From contig NZ_UHIP01000001.1 in the NCBI RefSeq assembly GCF_900460245.1, forward strand, positions 1,364,001 to 1,428,000: a stretch of 64,000 nt of DNA, written 5' to 3'. Within the stretch, counting starts at the first letter, position 1; the number at the start of each line of letters is the position of its first letter. Below are positions 8,897-19,911 of the stretch, piece by piece. The notes below the pieces were generated by a model. That model searched no databases. It had not been told where the DNA came from and saw nothing but the letters and a program-made list of their open reading frames with translations. The DNA comes from Vibrio fluvialis (GTDB taxonomy: Bacteria > Pseudomonadota > Gammaproteobacteria > Enterobacterales > Vibrionaceae). Position numbers and translations under genes: made by a program.

Positions 8897-10087
8897 TTAC
8901 AGAACTGCTTTGATGCCTTCACACAGTGGAGACATGTTTGACTTAGTCATACCAGCAACACTGATACGGCCAGAGCCAACGATGTAGATAGCGAGTTCGT
9001 CTTTCAGACGTGCTACCTGTTCTTTGCTCAGGCCAGAGAATGAGAACATACCGTTTTGACGTTCGATGAAGCTGAAGTCTGCCGTTACACCGATTTCTTT
9101 TAGTGTTGCGACGAACAGTTCACGCATCTCTTGAATACGTTCACGCATTTCTGCGACTTCTGCTTCCCATTCCGCACGCAGAGCTTCATCGTTCAGGATG
9201 TAAGTCACGACAGCAGCACCGTGTGCTGGCGGGTTAGAGTAGATCGAACGAATGATCGCTTTCACTTGTGAGAAAGCGGTTGTCGCTACTTCTTCTGAAG
9301 CGGCAACGATAGTGAAGGCACCGACACGCTCATTGTACAGACCGAAGTTTTTCGAGAATGAGCTCGCAACCAGGATCTCTTTATTGTATTTCGCGAAGGT
9401 ACGCAGACCCGCCGCATCTTCTTCCACACCTTTTGCGAAACCTTGGTAAGCAAAGTCAAACAGAGGCAGCAGGCCTTTTTCTGCAACGAGCTTGGCCAGT
9501 ACTTCCCACTCTTCAGCTGTTGGATCGATACCTGTTGGGTTGTGGCAGCAGCCGTGCAGCAGAACCACATCACCCGCAGATGCTTGCTCTAGGTCAGCAA
9601 CCATCGCTGCGAAATCTTTGTCTTTCGCTGCTGCGTTGTAGTATGAGTATTGAACGGTTTCCAGACCCGCAGCGTTAAACACACCATGGTGGTTTGCCCA
9701 TGTTGGGTTGCTGATCCACACCTTAACATCGCCGATTTGGCGTTTGATGAACTCGCCCGCTACGCGCAGAGCACCAGTACCACCAGGAGCTTGAGCCGTT
9801 TTTGCCAGTTTGTTGGTTACGATGTCTGAATCAGCACCGAACAGCAGTTTTTGAACCGCCAGACCATATTCCGCAGTACCTTCGATAGTCAGGTAAGATT
9901 TGGTTTTTTCTGACTCTAGCAGCGCTGCTTCTGCTTTTTTCACTGTCGCAAGAACTGGAGTTTCACCAGCTTCATTCTTGTAAATACCAACACCCAGGTT
10001 GATTTTGTCTGCACGAGGATCTTTTTTAAATTCTTCAGTGAGACCAAGAATAGGGTCAGCCGGGGCCGCGACAACTTTTTCAAACAT
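8897..10087 (-). CDS. aspC: Aspartate/aromatic aminotransferase
   Basis: This PLP enzyme of the class I fold transfers amino groups between aspartate or aromatic amino acids and 2-oxoglutarate. The PLP lysine lies in [14 protein letters not shown], and NPTGIDPT and DFAYQGF are conserved. From the ATG at 10087 the product is 396 residues, the length of E. coli AspC, and begins [16 protein letters not shown] like that enzyme. The more upstream ATG at 10096 adds three residues. GGATGAG before 10087 can serve as a weak ribosome-binding site. AspC and TyrB cannot be fully separated by eye, but the sequence is closer to AspC. Confidence 0.92.
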   Translation of the reverse strand: MFEKVVAAPADPILGLTEEFKKDPRADKINLGVGIYKNEAGETPVLATVKKAEAALLESEKTKSYLTIEGTAEYGLAVQKLLFGADSDIVTNKLAKTAQAPGGTGALRVAGEFIKRQIGDVKVWISNPTWANHHGVFNAAGLETVQYSYYNAAAKDKDFAAMVADLEQASAGDVVLLHGCCHNPTGIDPTAEEWEVLAKLVAEKGLLPLFDFAYQGFAKGVEEDAAGLRTFAKYNKEILVASSFSKNFGLYNERVGAFTIVAASEEVATTAFSQVKAIIRSIYSNPPAHGAAVVTYILNDEALRAEWEAEVAEMRERIQEMRELFVATLKEIGVTADFSFIERQNGMFSFSGLSKEQVARLKDELAIYIVGSGRISVAGMTKSNMSPLCEGIKAVL

Positions 10088-10555
10088 AATGCTCATCCAT
10101 GTTAGTTAAGGTGGGTGGAAAATTTCATCAAAATTTATCGTATTTATACCTTTCTGAAATACCTGTGACAACAGCACTTAACAGAAAAATTCAAAAAATT
10201 TTCATTTGGCTCTGAAGTCTAAAAAAAGCGACGATTTTGGCAGGGAAAGAGGGGGGAACCGAGCGCGAGTTTTATCGCTTTACTGACAAAGTGCGTAAAA
10301 GTTACTCATCCTTCGATGGGCTTTCACTGCTTGGTCTATAAGGCGTCAGATGATGAAAGAAGAATCAAAAATGTTATGTAATCGTTATCGTTTTTACACC
10401 GTCGGTCCTATTCTCGATTTTTATACATTCAAATCAGAAAATTAAGCCACTGCTGGACAACAAATTTATTGAATTGGTGAAATTTTGTACCAACGAAAAA
10501 CTTGCTTAACAGAACGAGTAAACAGCAATGGTGGGGAGAGTTAAACCACAATAAT
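10088..10555. other. Intergenic region upstream of aspC with no recognised gene
   Basis: About 470 AT-rich bases lie between aspC and the small 77-residue gene, both on the minus strand. The part near 10100-10250 presumably holds the aspC promoter. I looked for paired TyrR boxes (TGTAAA-N6-TTTACA) and for tRNA or small open frames with a ribosome-binding site, and saw none I would defend. Confidence 0.4.
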
Positions 10556-10556
10556 A

Positions 10557-10586
10557 AAGGCTTTCACCGCGAACAATGAAAGCCTT
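10557..10586 (-). terminator. Probable terminator of the 77-residue small protein gene
   Basis: A perfect 10-bp stem, AAGGCTTTCA / TGAAAGCCTT, lies just downstream of the minus-strand stop. The following U tract is broken (TTATTATTG), so strength is uncertain. Confidence 0.55.
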
Positions 10587-10590
10587 AGCG

Positions 10591-10824
10591 TTACTGATTC
10601 TCGTTGAGATGTTTAACAATGGCTTTTTTCGCATCTTCTTCTGTGGCTTCTTCACCCTCTGCAACCTCCAATGGTTGTTTGGGATGAAGACCTGTTGCGT
10701 CTTCGGCGATGTGTAACCAGTCCGGATGCCAATAATAGGGATTGGAAGCATAGGGGTGATCCCAGCTATGCACACCATCTTTGACGCCGTTGTAATAGAG
10801 ATCTTCGATTTTAAACACTTTCAT
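10591..10824 (-). CDS. Small acidic protein of unknown function
   Basis: The 77-residue product has an aromatic-rich N-terminal half (DLYYNGVKDG, ASNPYYWHPDW) and an acidic C-terminal half (VAEGEEATEEDAKKA). It has no signal peptide or membrane segment. GGGAG stands 7 bases before the ATG, and a hairpin follows the stop, so it is very likely expressed. I do not recognise a family. The overlapping 90-residue frame at 10506-10778 lacks these signals. Confidence 0.65.
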   Translation of the reverse strand: MKVFKIEDLYYNGVKDGVHSWDHPYASNPYYWHPDWLHIAEDATGLHPKQPLEVAEGEEATEEDAKKAIVKHLNENQ

Positions 10825-11066
10825 GATCGGCTCCCGTTTTTATTCCCGTTCTCCTTAAGTATGAACAAGGCTGAGTCATTTCTCTAATGACATTGAGAAA
10901 AGTATCAACCGAATTGAACCGAAGAGCACGTCGAGGCCAATCAAAATACAGATCAGTTCAAACCCGGCGAGAAAACTGTACCACTTTTATACTGGATAAC
11001 TGTTCTAGGTAGCCAGTAAACGAATGTGCTTCAATGGGTTAGGGAGTTAATCGCTCAGGAGCTAGT

Positions 11067-11279
11067 ATGAAAATCAGATCGTTTCCACCGGAAGTAAAGT
11101 TGATTGGTGTGGCTATTCTTAGTGCGTTGATTTTAATTTTTGCGCATCTGATTCTGGCGAAATCGTTTGCTGAATTATTTTGGACAGAATACACCGCTGC
11201 GGCAATACCATTTGTGATGTTGGCTATCTGTGTCGCGAGTGTGCGTTATGCAGTGAAAATGAATATGGACCAGCCTTAA
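11067..11279 (+). CDS. Small two-helix membrane protein of unknown function
   Basis: The 70-residue protein has two hydrophobic helices (about 11-31 and 44-62) joined by a short acidic loop. CAGGAG stands 6 bases before the ATG, and a strong terminator follows. It is probably an inner-membrane protein with short cytoplasmic ends. Transcribed alone, convergent with asnS. No function can be assigned. Confidence 0.65.
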   Translation: MKIRSFPPEVKLIGVAILSALILIFAHLILAKSFAELFWTEYTAAAIPFVMLAICVASVRYAVKMNMDQP

Positions 11280-11294
11280 CCAAGCGCCAGAAGC

Positions 11295-11323
11295 AAAAAA
11301 GCCTCCGAACTGGAGGCTTTTTT
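11295..11323. terminator. Bidirectional terminator between the small membrane protein and asnS
   Basis: The stem AAAAAAGCCTCC / GGAGGCTTTTTT has a 5-base loop and serves two convergent genes. Confidence 0.88.
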
Positions 11324-11336
11324 AATTCATACAGGC

Positions 11337-12737
11337 TTAGAAGTTCGCGCTGCGTGGAGTACGTGGGAATGGAATTACGTCACGAACGTTACCCATACCA
11401 GTCACGTAAGAAACCAGACGCTCGAAGCCCAGACCGAAACCAGCGTGCGGCACTGTGCCGTAACGACGTAGGTCGCGGTACCAGCTCATGTGCTCTGGGT
11501 CTATGCCCATTTCTACCATGCGTGCATCCAGAACATCCAGACGCTCTTCACGCTGAGAACCACCGATGATTTCGCCGATGCCTGGTGCCAGAACGTCCAT
11601 CGCTGCTACAGTTTTACCATCATCATTCAGGCGCATGTAGAAAGCTTTGATGTCTTTCGGGTAGTTCTTCACGATAACTGGCGCTTTGAAGTGTTCTTCA
11701 GCTAGGTAACGCTCATGCTCAGAAGACATGTCGATACCCCATTCAACTGGGAACTCAAATTCACGACCAGAGTCTAGAAGGATCTGAATTGCATCAGTGT
11801 AATCCACTTGTGCAAAGTCAGAATTTACAAAACTCTCTAGACGAGTAATCGCATCTTTGTCGATACGAGAAGCAAAGAACTCAAGGTCGTCACGACGCTC
11901 TTCAAGCACTGCTGCGAACACGTATTTCAGCATGTCTTCAGCCAGTTTCGCGATATCGTCCAGATCCGCGAATGCCACTTCAGGTTCCACCATCCAGAAT
12001 TCCGCCAAGTGACGGCTGGTGTTTGAGTTTTCAGCACGGAAAGTCGGGCCGAAAGTGTAAATTTTGCTTAGTGCACAAGCGTACGCTTCGCCGTTTAGCT
12101 GACCAGATACCGTCAGGAACGTCTCTTTACCGAAGAAATCTTCGTTAAAGTCGACGTCGCCGTTTTCTTTACGTGGCAGGTTAGCCAGATCCAGTGTTGA
12201 TACACGGAACATCTCACCAGCACCTTCTGCATCTGACGCAGTGATCAGCGGTGCAGACAGCCAGTAGTAACCTTGTTCGTGGTAGAAACGGTGAATCGCT
12301 TGTGACAGGGTGTGACGAACACGAGCCACAGCACCGATAACGTTAGTGCGTGGACGCAGGTGAGCCACTTCACGAAGGTACTCGATAGAGTGACGAGTTT
12401 TTGCCATTGGGTATGTTTCAGCATCTTCAACCCAGCCGACAACTTTAACGTCCGTCGCTGCCAATTCAAATGCCTGACCGCTCGCTGGAGACTCAACAAT
12501 CTTACCTGTTACTTCAACAGAGCAGCCAGTCGTTAGCTTTAATACTTCGTTGTCGTAATTATTCAGATTATTTGGGACCACGGCCTGAATCGGGTCGAAA
12601 CAAGAGCCGTCATAAATGGCAAGGAAAGAGATTCCAGCTTTGGAATCACGACGCGTACGGATCCAGCCGCGAACAGTGACTTCACTGTCTACTGCCAGCT
12701 TACCGCTAAGTACGTCTTTTACAGGCGCGTAAGTCAT
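11337..12737 (-). CDS. asnS: Asparaginyl-tRNA synthetase
   Basis: This class IIb synthetase charges tRNA-Asn. It has an N-terminal OB-fold ([18 protein letters not shown]) and motif 2 with [17 protein letters not shown]. The C-terminal motif 3 reads [15 protein letters not shown]. Starting at the ATG at 12737 ([12 protein letters not shown]) the product is 466 residues, exactly the E. coli length and N-terminal register. The 13 extra residues of the longest frame are not expected. A GGAG lies 12 bases upstream of this ATG, a slightly long spacing. The gene is single and convergent with a small membrane-protein gene. Confidence 0.96.
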   Translation of the reverse strand: MTYAPVKDVLSGKLAVDSEVTVRGWIRTRRDSKAGISFLAIYDGSCFDPIQAVVPNNLNNYDNEVLKLTTGCSVEVTGKIVESPASGQAFELAATDVKVVGWVEDAETYPMAKTRHSIEYLREVAHLRPRTNVIGAVARVRHTLSQAIHRFYHEQGYYWLSAPLITASDAEGAGEMFRVSTLDLANLPRKENGDVDFNEDFFGKETFLTVSGQLNGEAYACALSKIYTFGPTFRAENSNTSRHLAEFWMVEPEVAFADLDDIAKLAEDMLKYVFAAVLEERRDDLEFFASRIDKDAITRLESFVNSDFAQVDYTDAIQILLDSGREFEFPVEWGIDMSSEHERYLAEEHFKAPVIVKNYPKDIKAFYMRLNDDGKTVAAMDVLAPGIGEIIGGSQREERLDVLDARMVEMGIDPEHMSWYRDLRRYGTVPHAGFGLGFERLVSYVTGMGNVRDVIPFPRTPRSANF

Positions 12738-12901
12738 GTTTGATATAGTCTCCATTGAGGTAAAAATTCCACCCAAGGTTCAAAAATGTGCTTAATGTTT
12801 AAAAAATAAGCGAAACATTGGGTTGGATTGAATTTTACAGATTCAAGGGGACATATTACCTGTCAATTCACCAGCATCAACTATTAATGTGCTCAGAACG
12901 C

Positions 12902-14515
12902 TCATTTCTTATGCGAAAGCGTAAATTGATTGAGCAAAGATTCCAGACGTTGCGACAACTGCTCGAGATCCAAGCTGATTTCCCGCGTTTGCGTGGCCGA
13001 TTGTGAGGTGTCATCCGCATGGCGGGTGATGACTTCAATCTTGCCTTGAACATCCTGGCTGACGCGCGTAGTGAGGCGCGTCTGTTCCTGAATGCTATTG
13101 GCATGCGCCAGCACCTGTTGCATTTCCGACACCACATTTGTCATCGCCGCCGACAGTTCTTCGATCTCTCCGGAGCGCTGATGAGCCTGAGCGCACACGG
13201 TGTCGACGGAAGATAGCGATTGTTCGCTGTCGCGTTGGAACTGAGCGATGATTTTCTCGATATTTCCGGTTGCTTCCGCGGTGCGAGAGGCGAGGTGGCG
13301 CACTTCATCGGCTACGACGGCAAATCCGCGACCCTGTTCGCCAGCACGCGCTGCCTCAATCGCCGCGTTGAGTGCCAACAGGTTGGTTTGCTCTGCAATG
13401 CCTTTGATCACTTCCAGAATGGTCGACACTTCGCCAGTCTGATCGTTGAGCTGAGAAATCTTGTCTTTGACCGACTCAATGTCACCGACCAGATGTTTGA
13501 TGTCTTCACTTGCCAGATGGGCTTGTTTGGCACTTTGTTGTGCGACCGAAGTGGTGTGATTGATCAGCGCGGAAGCATCAACCGTCGCTTGTTCAACTTC
13601 ACTCTGTTTGGCTTGCATTTCCGCAATGTTGCTTTGCACTTCAGACGTTTCGCGCTGCTGGTTGTTCGCGGCTTGATCGGTCACCTGCGCAACATCGGTT
13701 AACTGATTGGCCGAACTTGCCAAAGAGTGAGAAGTATCCTGTACCTGTTCAAGGCTGTTGGAAACGGTATCCATCAGTGAATTGATTGAAGAGGCGAGCT
13801 GGCCCAGTTCATCATTTTTACTGTGGTCGAGACGCTGGGACAGGTTTTTACTGTCGCTGACACGGCTCATAAAGCTGGAGGTATGTTGCAGTGGTCGCAC
13901 GATAATACGGCGAATCAGCATCATGGTGACCAGAAAACCGATCAAGGCAATCGCAGACATGATGCCAACCCCAATCCAGGTACGGTGGCTGATAAGCTGA
14001 TTCAGATGGCTGAGATTGTATTCCAGACGAATAACCCCCAGCACTTGACCTTCTGGCGCCATATGGCAGGCCACGCAGTTGGTGCCGCGATAGCTTTCAC
14101 TCGATTTCATTGGTAGGGCAACCACAATCCCTTTGCCCCAATCGGCTTCATAAGGCTCAAGAATGAACTCGCCTTTCAACGCTCGGCGATCAATATCATC
14201 CACGGGCTTTTGATTTTCCTGGCCAGGGCCGTACAGCTTGCTTACCGCGTCACCGCGTAACACACGGACTTGTTCAATACCTTCTTGAGCAAGTGCCTTC
14301 TGGCGCAACGTCTCTTTTTGCGCCATGGTGCCGGTGAGCATCATCATATTCAGGCTGTCAAAATAGTTGCTGGCTTTATCGTGCAACTGTTCACTCAGGA
14401 CGGAGTTGATTAAATCGCGTTGCTGCCAGTATTGATAAGCCGTCGAGCCGGCCAGCACCATGGCGAAAACGGAAATTAGGGTCAACAGAAGCTTGGTTGT
14501 AATAGTTGAGCTCAT
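12902..14515 (-). CDS. Methyl-accepting chemotaxis protein with a periplasmic c-type heme motif
   Basis: The product is about 537 residues from the ATG at 14515 ([11 protein letters not shown]). It has a first membrane helix, a periplasmic domain of about 150 residues, a second helix (about 180-200), HAMP, and a signalling hairpin with [20 protein letters not shown]. The periplasmic domain contains CVACH at residues 147-151 (bases 14063-14077), the CXXCH attachment motif for heme c, in the context [13 protein letters not shown]. Heme-c chemoreceptors such as Desulfovibrio DcrA sense oxygen or redox state. An analogous role here is inference. The longest frame adds 22 residues with no signal-like character. 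Confidence 0.88.
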   Translation of the reverse strand: MSSTITTKLLLTLISVFAMVLAGSTAYQYWQQRDLINSVLSEQLHDKASNYFDSLNMMMLTGTMAQKETLRQKALAQEGIEQVRVLRGDAVSKLYGPGQENQKPVDDIDRRALKGEFILEPYEADWGKGIVVALPMKSSESYRGTNCVACHMAPEGQVLGVIRLEYNLSHLNQLISHRTWIGVGIMSAIALIGFLVTMMLIRRIIVRPLQHTSSFMSRVSDSKNLSQRLDHSKNDELGQLASSINSLMDTVSNSLEQVQDTSHSLASSANQLTDVAQVTDQAANNQQRETSEVQSNIAEMQAKQSEVEQATVDASALINHTTSVAQQSAKQAHLASEDIKHLVGDIESVKDKISQLNDQTGEVSTILEVIKGIAEQTNLLALNAAIEAARAGEQGRGFAVVADEVRHLASRTAEATGNIEKIIAQFQRDSEQSLSSVDTVCAQAHQRSGEIEELSAAMTNVVSEMQQVLAHANSIQEQTRLTTRVSQDVQGKIEVITRHADDTSQSATQTREISLDLEQLSQRLESLLNQFTLSHKK

Positions 14516-14798
14516 GATTTGCTTATCGTTTTTAATGTAGGGTTGACGGTGTGAATATATCGTTAAAGTAAAGTAGTGCAAAAATGAAACTTAAGTTACT
14601 GTGACCACAAACAAAATATGGTTTTTAGAATTGTGACACAGGGAACTTGTGCTCAAAAATTTGACATCGCTGCCATATTTACGACGCAAATAACGGTTGG
14701 CGGAAAATGAGGAAAGAGTGGAATTACTGTTTGAGTGACTTGTCTCACAGAGCGAGATTCCGTAGTATTGCGTCTCTTTTGAAAGCCCGAGAACCAAG

Positions 14799-15164
14799 AT
14801 GAAAACCGAGATTTACAAAGAGTTCATGTTTGAAGCAGCGCACCATTTGCCACACGTGCCAGAAGGTCACAAATGCGGCCGCTTGCACGGACACTCTTTT
14901 CTGGTTCGCCTGTACGTAGCAGGTGATGTGGATCCTCATACGGGTTGGTTGGTCGACTTCGCTGAAATCAAGGCTGCCTTTAAGCCGATTTACGATCGTC
15001 TTGACCATTACTACCTGAATGACATTGAAGGTTTGGAAAACCCAACCAGCGAAGTGCTGGCAAAATGGATCTGGCAAGAGTTGAAACCTAGCCTGCCGAT
15101 GCTAAGCAAAGTGGAAATTAAAGAAACCTGTACCGCAGGTTGCATTTACAGCGGCGAAGCATAA
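14799..15164 (+). CDS. queD: 6-carboxytetrahydropterin synthase, queuosine pathway
   Basis: This 121-residue enzyme of the PTPS fold converts 7,8-dihydroneopterin triphosphate to 6-carboxy-tetrahydropterin, the second step of preQ0/queuosine synthesis. Zinc ligands are H15/H16 region, H30 and H32 (RLHGHSF). The catalytic cysteine is C26 in KCGRLHGH, the CxxxHGH form of bacterial QueD. The C-terminal ETCTAGCIY matches family conservation. It is monocistronic with its own terminator. I looked for a preQ1 riboswitch upstream and did not see its conserved pattern. Confidence 0.93.
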   Translation: MKTEIYKEFMFEAAHHLPHVPEGHKCGRLHGHSFLVRLYVAGDVDPHTGWLVDFAEIKAAFKPIYDRLDHYYLNDIEGLENPTSEVLAKWIWQELKPSLPMLSKVEIKETCTAGCIYSGEA

Positions 15165-15167
15165 AAG

Positions 15168-15194
15168 AAAGGTCACCTGAGGGTGACCTTTTTT
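15168..15194. terminator. Terminator between queD and the efflux operon
   Basis: The stem AAAGGTCACC / GGTGACCTTT is followed by T residues on the plus side and preceded by A residues, so it can serve both convergent genes. Confidence 0.85.
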
Positions 15195-15222
15195 CTGTCC
15201 GGAATTGGCGGCGACGTCAGGA

Positions 15223-16593
15223 TCAATCTCTTACGATATCTTCGCCGCCGAGGCTTTGATACACCGTAGCGATGTTCACCAGCTGGTTATAGCGGTTTTC
15301 CAGTAATGACGCTTTGGCACTGCGCTCATTTTCCTGAGCATCAAGCAGGGTGGTGATATCAATCGCACCGTACTCATATTGGCTTTTATAGATGCGGGCA
15401 ACTTCTGCGGCGCTGTCGTACTGCTTCTGTAACTTCTCTGCCTGAAATTCATAGTTCTCTTTCGAAGAAAGCGCGTTATCAACGTCCTGCAACGCGGCAT
15501 ACAGTGTTTTACGGTAGCTGATAATGGCCGATTCATACTTCACTTGCGCGATATCGCGATTGAGCTGCATCTCATTCCAGTTAAGGAATGGCAGCGTCAA
15601 ATCGGCACCCAATGTGCCAATCGGATCGCTGAGCAATTTACGCAGTTCAGTAGACGATCCGCCCAGCGCACCGGTCAGTGTCAGTGACGGGAAGTAATTG
15701 GTGTCGGTATTATCTTTTGTGGCCAGTACCGATTTCAGTTCAAACAGTGACTGTTTAACGTCCGGGCGACGATTCAGCACATCGGCCGGCACACCCGCTT
15801 CGATGGTTGGGACAGCATAATCGGGCAGCGCCGGAATACTGGTCGCGAGATCTTGCGGTGGCTGATCAAATAAAATGGCGAAGGCATTGACCGCTTCGGT
15901 CCGCTGTTGCAGGTAATCACGATGCGTCGCTTCCAGACCCGCCAGAGTGCGTTCTGCTTCCAGCACATTGACTCTGGTGACCGAGCCATGACGATACTGG
16001 CTCTGTGTCAGCGCTAAAGTTTCCTTGGCATCTTTGATGTCGTTGTTGCTCAGTTCGACACGCTGATTCAGATAGCCAATTTGCCAATATAGCTGCGCGG
16101 TGGTGGCGACCAGGCTCTGCGCAGTCGCTTCACGCTCTTGTTGCGTTGCTAAGGCGGTCCACATCGCTGCATCTTTGGCCGCAGATAATTTGCCCCATAG
16201 ATCCAGCTCATAGCTGACACTCAGACTGGTCTGATAACTTTTCGAACTGTCGCCACCATCCAGCGGTTTAGAGCGTTCACCCGAAACGCTGGCTGAGACA
16301 TCCGGATAGGTATCACTGGTTGCCAATCCTGCTTCTAAACGCGCTTGTTTGAGCGTCAGCGTGGCAATCGCCAGGTCGCTGTTTGTGGCCAGTACTTTCT
16401 CAACCCATTGATTGAGTTGTGGGTCGCCAAAACTGGTCCACCACTGACTGATTGCCTGTGTCTCGCTTTGGGTCTGGCCGGTTTGCCATTGTTCGGGAAC
16501 GGTTACGTTCTGTTCCGGTAACTCTGAACGCGCAACACAGCCGGTGGCGAGCAGCACACACAATGCGATGGTTGAATATTGATAGCGTTTCAT
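15223..16593 (-). CDS. Outer-membrane efflux lipoprotein of the TolC/NodT family
   Basis: The 456-residue protein has a lipoprotein signal: hydrophobic stretch then LLATGC with the lipidated C19. Two repeated outer-membrane-efflux (OEP) domains follow, with long helices (for example DLAIATLTLKQARLEAGLA and RTLAGLEATHRDYLQQRTE). It should form the outer-membrane channel for the MacAB-like pump encoded just upstream, whose last gene ends 7 bases before this start. Having a dedicated channel differs from E. coli, where MacAB borrows TolC. The substrate is unknown. Confidence 0.9.
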   Translation of the reverse strand: MKRYQYSTIALCVLLATGCVARSELPEQNVTVPEQWQTGQTQSETQAISQWWTSFGDPQLNQWVEKVLATNSDLAIATLTLKQARLEAGLATSDTYPDVSASVSGERSKPLDGGDSSKSYQTSLSVSYELDLWGKLSAAKDAAMWTALATQQEREATAQSLVATTAQLYWQIGYLNQRVELSNNDIKDAKETLALTQSQYRHGSVTRVNVLEAERTLAGLEATHRDYLQQRTEAVNAFAILFDQPPQDLATSIPALPDYAVPTIEAGVPADVLNRRPDVKQSLFELKSVLATKDNTDTNYFPSLTLTGALGGSSTELRKLLSDPIGTLGADLTLPFLNWNEMQLNRDIAQVKYESAIISYRKTLYAALQDVDNALSSKENYEFQAEKLQKQYDSAAEVARIYKSQYEYGAIDITTLLDAQENERSAKASLLENRYNQLVNIATVYQSLGGEDIVRD

Positions 16594-16599
16594 CGTGAT

Positions 16600-18558
16600 T
16601 TACTCCCGAGCCAGGGCATCAATCGGGTTAAGCTGCGCTGCGTTTTTCGCAGGCAGGTAACCAAACAGAACACCGATCAGAGTGGAACACAAGAACGCCG
16701 ACACAATCGAAGTGGTGGAATAAATCATAGAGAAACTACTACCAAAGGTGGCAAACAGCGCACCAATTAAATAGGCGACACCGATACCAATCGTACCGCC
16801 ACATAAACAAACTAATACGGCCTCAATCAGGAACTGACGCAAAATGTCATTTTGCCTTGCACCGACAGCCATACGCACACCAATTTCCCGTGTCCGCTCA
16901 GTGACGGATACCAGCATGATGTTCATCACTCCGATGCCGCCGACAATCAGTGAGATGACTGCGATGGCTGAAATCAGCAATGTCATGGTTGCGGTGGTTT
17001 TCTGAATATTCTGCTGAATGGTGTCCGTATTAATGGTAAAGAAATCCTGCGTGCCATGGCGCATTTTCAGCAGCGAAATGATCGCCTGTTCTGCGGCATC
17101 ACTGGGTGTGCTGTCATTGACACGAACCGAAATACGATCCAGATAGTTCTGGCCCATCATGCGGGCGCTGACGGTGGTGTAGGGCACCCAGATGTTGAGC
17201 GAGTCGCTATTTCCGAACGCACTTTCTTTGGCTTTAGTGACCCCAATGATGCGCACGGGCAGATTGCCGGCAAAAATGACTTCGCCAATCGGATCCTGAT
17301 TCGGGAACAGAGATTTGAGCGTGTTGTTGTCTATCACGGCTTCTTGCGCCAGTGTCTCGACGCTGGATTGATCCCAGTACTGACCGTCGGCCAGTTCATA
17401 ACCACGCACGCGGAAGTAGTCAGGCCCGACACCCTGAACTGACGCTGTCACAGCCTGGTTACCGTATTTGATGGTGACGGAAGTGCTGAGCGTCGGTGTC
17501 ACGCTGTCGACAAACGACAGATTGGATAGAGCATTAGCATCCGCCGCCGTTAAGGTGCGGACTCGCCCTGAGCGTCGGTCACCAAATCCCGTGCCCGGCA
17601 TAACATCAATGGTGTTTGTTCCCATTGACGAAATACTGTCGAGAATCGATTTCTGCGAACCGTTACCGAGCGCAACCACCGAGACAACCGACGCGATGCC
17701 GATGATGATCCCCAACATCGTCAGGAAGGTACGCAATCTGTGGTTCGACATGGCGAGCAGCGCCATTTTGAGTGCCTCCCAAAAATCATCCAGTAGCTTA
17801 CGGCTACGCGAAAATGCATTGTCGGCTTTGGGTTCACTGACGGAGTCCAGATTGGCGTCAGCTTGCGTGTGTTTGTTCACCGTGTCGCTAAGAATTTCAC
17901 CATCTTTAATTTCGATGATGCGATCTGCGTATTCGGCCACTTTCATATCGTGAGTCACGATAATGATGGTGTGACCCAACTGATGCAGCTCCTGCAGCAG
18001 CGTCATCATTTCTGAGCCGCTCTTACTGTCGAGTGCTCCCGTTGGTTCGTCGGCCAGAATGACATCACCGCCGTTGACCAGAGCTCGGGCGACCGAAACG
18101 CGTTGCTGTTGGCCACCACTGAGCTGGTTTGGCTTGTGATCCAAACGATCAGAAAGCCCGAGGCGGCCAAGAAGCGATGTGGCCCGCTCCTGGCGGGATT
18201 TTTTGTCGTAACCGGCGTAAATCGCGGGGATTTCCACGTTGCCGAGAGCCGTCAAATCGCCCAGCAGGTGATAACGTTGGAAGATAAAGCCAAAGTATTC
18301 ACGACGCAAACGCGCCAGCTCATCGGAATCAAGCGTTGAGGTGTCCTGACCGTTGATCCAGTACTCACCGGCGCTCGGCTGATCAAGACAGCCGAGAATA
18401 TTCATCAGCGTCGATTTACCTGAACCTGACGCGCCCACGATGGCAACCATCTCACCGCGCTCAATCGTCAGGTTGACGTCTTTGAGTACCGTGAGTGTTT
18501 CATCGCCGGCGGCGAAGTGGCGGTAAACGTGATTGATTTGAAGTAATGCTTGAGACAT
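16600..18558 (-). CDS. macB: MacB-type ABC efflux pump, ATPase plus permease
   Basis: The 652-residue protein has an N-terminal ATPase domain: Walker [10 protein letters not shown], signature LSGGQQQR, Walker [14 protein letters not shown] membrane helix, a large periplasmic domain (about 310-520) and three C-terminal helices of FtsX/MacB type follow. It is a mechanotransmission ABC pump acting on periplasmic substrates such as macrolides, heme-like molecules, peptides or toxins. Its start overlaps the stop of macA by one base (TGATG), showing translational coupling. No regulator is adjacent. Confidence 0.93.
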   Translation of the reverse strand: MSQALLQINHVYRHFAAGDETLTVLKDVNLTIERGEMVAIVGASGSGKSTLMNILGCLDQPSAGEYWINGQDTSTLDSDELARLRREYFGFIFQRYHLLGDLTALGNVEIPAIYAGYDKKSRQERATSLLGRLGLSDRLDHKPNQLSGGQQQRVSVARALVNGGDVILADEPTGALDSKSGSEMMTLLQELHQLGHTIIIVTHDMKVAEYADRIIEIKDGEILSDTVNKHTQADANLDSVSEPKADNAFSRSRKLLDDFWEALKMALLAMSNHRLRTFLTMLGIIIGIASVVSVVALGNGSQKSILDSISSMGTNTIDVMPGTGFGDRRSGRVRTLTAADANALSNLSFVDSVTPTLSTSVTIKYGNQAVTASVQGVGPDYFRVRGYELADGQYWDQSSVETLAQEAVIDNNTLKSLFPNQDPIGEVIFAGNLPVRIIGVTKAKESAFGNSDSLNIWVPYTTVSARMMGQNYLDRISVRVNDSTPSDAAEQAIISLLKMRHGTQDFFTINTDTIQQNIQKTTATMTLLISAIAVISLIVGGIGVMNIMLVSVTERTREIGVRMAVGARQNDILRQFLIEAVLVCLCGGTIGIGVAYLIGALFATFGSSFSMIYSTTSIVSAFLCSTLIGVLFGYLPAKNAAQLNPIDALARE

Positions 18559-19745
18559 CAGAAACGCATCCCCGGTGGGCCCATGCGACGGCTCGACATC
18601 GTGGTGCTTTGTCCCGGCATACCCAGAATGATTTGATCGCCTTCATTCAGGCCGGAAGTGATTTCGGCATTCACTTTGTTGTTGATACCGACAGTCACAT
18701 CACGCATTTCTTCCTGACCATTCACCAGCACAGGCACCTGATAGCCCGGTTTCGGCCCCGGTTTGCGAATCAACACTTGCGCCGGAACCAACAGGGCGCT
18801 TTCCGCCTTATCGAGCACAATAGACACTTGTGCGGTCATGCCGATACGCAGCGTGCGATCCGGGTTATCAACTTCAAACAGGCCGTGATAGTAGATCGCT
18901 TCGTCGTTGCTGACGGACAGGTCTTTATCATCACCGTCCATGAGTGTCGGCCCCGGTTCAATGGCGCGCAAAGTGCCGTGATAACGCTTATTCGGCTTGC
19001 CTAGAATCGTGAAGTAGACGGGCAGGCCAGGCTTGACGTTGACCACGTCCGCTTCTGAAATTTGCGCCTTGATGGTCATCTTATCCAACTGTGCCAGCTC
19101 GATGATGGTGGGAGTGGTTTGATTGGCGTTGACGGTTTGCCCCTCTTCAACGGCGCTGTAAACCACGGTGCCATCAAAAGGTGCTTGAATGGTGGTGTAG
19201 CCCAAATCCACTTTTGCACTGTCGACGGTAATTTTGGCTTGCTCCAATTCGGCTTTGAGCTGTTCCAGTTCCGCCTTGTAAACCGCGAGTGACGCTTCTG
19301 CCGATTCATAATCGGCTTTGGAACTGGCGTTATCGGCCAGCATGCCTTTCTGACGGTTGAACTCGGCTTGCGCCTGACGAATCTGTGCTTGCTTGGCACG
19401 GATTTGAGCATTGGTACTATTCAGCGAAGCGTTCGCCTCTTTAAGCGTGTTCTGCTGGGTCAGGCTGTCTATCTGGGCAACCAGATCGCCTTGTTTGACT
19501 TCATCTCCCAGTGACACCGCCAGTTTTTCGATCTGCCCCGAAACTTGAGCACCCACGGCAACCAGCTTGGAGGCTTGAAGCATACCAGTTGCGAGAACGG
19601 TATTTTCGATGTTGCCGAGCTGGACAGGCTCCGTCGCAAAGCTTGGCGGGGCTTCTTTAGGATAAAAGTAATAGCCGGCACCAGCGGCGAAAAGGCCAAC
19701 TAACACGATGGCGAGAATTTTTTTCTTAGTTGTACGTTTAGACAT
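18558..19745 (-). CDS. macA: MacA-type periplasmic adaptor (HlyD family)
   Basis: The 395-residue protein is anchored by one N-terminal membrane helix (about 9-25). It has a split lipoyl domain ([14 protein letters not shown]; later [14 protein letters not shown]), a long coiled-coil hairpin (about 95-170, rich in Q, A and K) and beta-barrel domains. It links MacB to the outer-membrane channel. First gene of the macA-macB-OMF operon. The C-terminus is methionine/arginine/proline-rich ([13 protein letters not shown]), a small peculiarity. The promoter must lie in the AT-rich 19746-19860 interval. Confidence 0.93.
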   Translation of the reverse strand: MSKRTTKKKILAIVLVGLFAAGAGYYFYPKEAPPSFATEPVQLGNIENTVLATGMLQASKLVAVGAQVSGQIEKLAVSLGDEVKQGDLVAQIDSLTQQNTLKEANASLNSTNAQIRAKQAQIRQAQAEFNRQKGMLADNASSKADYESAEASLAVYKAELEQLKAELEQAKITVDSAKVDLGYTTIQAPFDGTVVYSAVEEGQTVNANQTTPTIIELAQLDKMTIKAQISEADVVNVKPGLPVYFTILGKPNKRYHGTLRAIEPGPTLMDGDDKDLSVSNDEAIYYHGLFEVDNPDRTLRIGMTAQVSIVLDKAESALLVPAQVLIRKPGPKPGYQVPVLVNGQEEMRDVTVGINNKVNAEITSGLNEGDQIILGMPGQSTTMSSRRMGPPGMRF

Positions 19746-19861
19746 GAGATTAAAAATGAACCAAATTGAGACGACGAGAATTATTACTATTTATAAGCCG
19801 AACACGATTTGAAACAAGCCGTTAGTGAGTAAAACTAAGTAAAGATTAGTAAAGCAGGCAC

Positions 19862-19890
19862 AAAAAAGCCCGATGGGGGAACATCGGGCT
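19862..19890 (-). terminator. Terminator of the sdaC-sdaA operon
   Basis: A 9-bp perfect stem, AGCCCGATG / CATCGGGCT, is followed on the minus strand by a run of six U residues, just after the sdaA stop. Confidence 0.88.
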
Positions 19891-19911
19891 GAATCTTTTT
19901 TCAGGTTGGAA

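Noticed and set aside
10088..10555. TyrR boxes upstream of aspC
   Set aside because: No TGTAAA-N6-TTTACA pair was found. TGTAA and TTACA near 10376-10398 are spaced too far apart.
10506..10778. 90-codon minus-strand frame
   Set aside because: It overlaps the better supported 77-residue gene in another frame and crosses its terminator-like hairpin.
14582..14798. Possible preQ1 riboswitch upstream of queD
   Set aside because: The short H-type pseudoknot pattern of preQ1 riboswitches was not seen, and queD here has no neighbouring queuosine genes.
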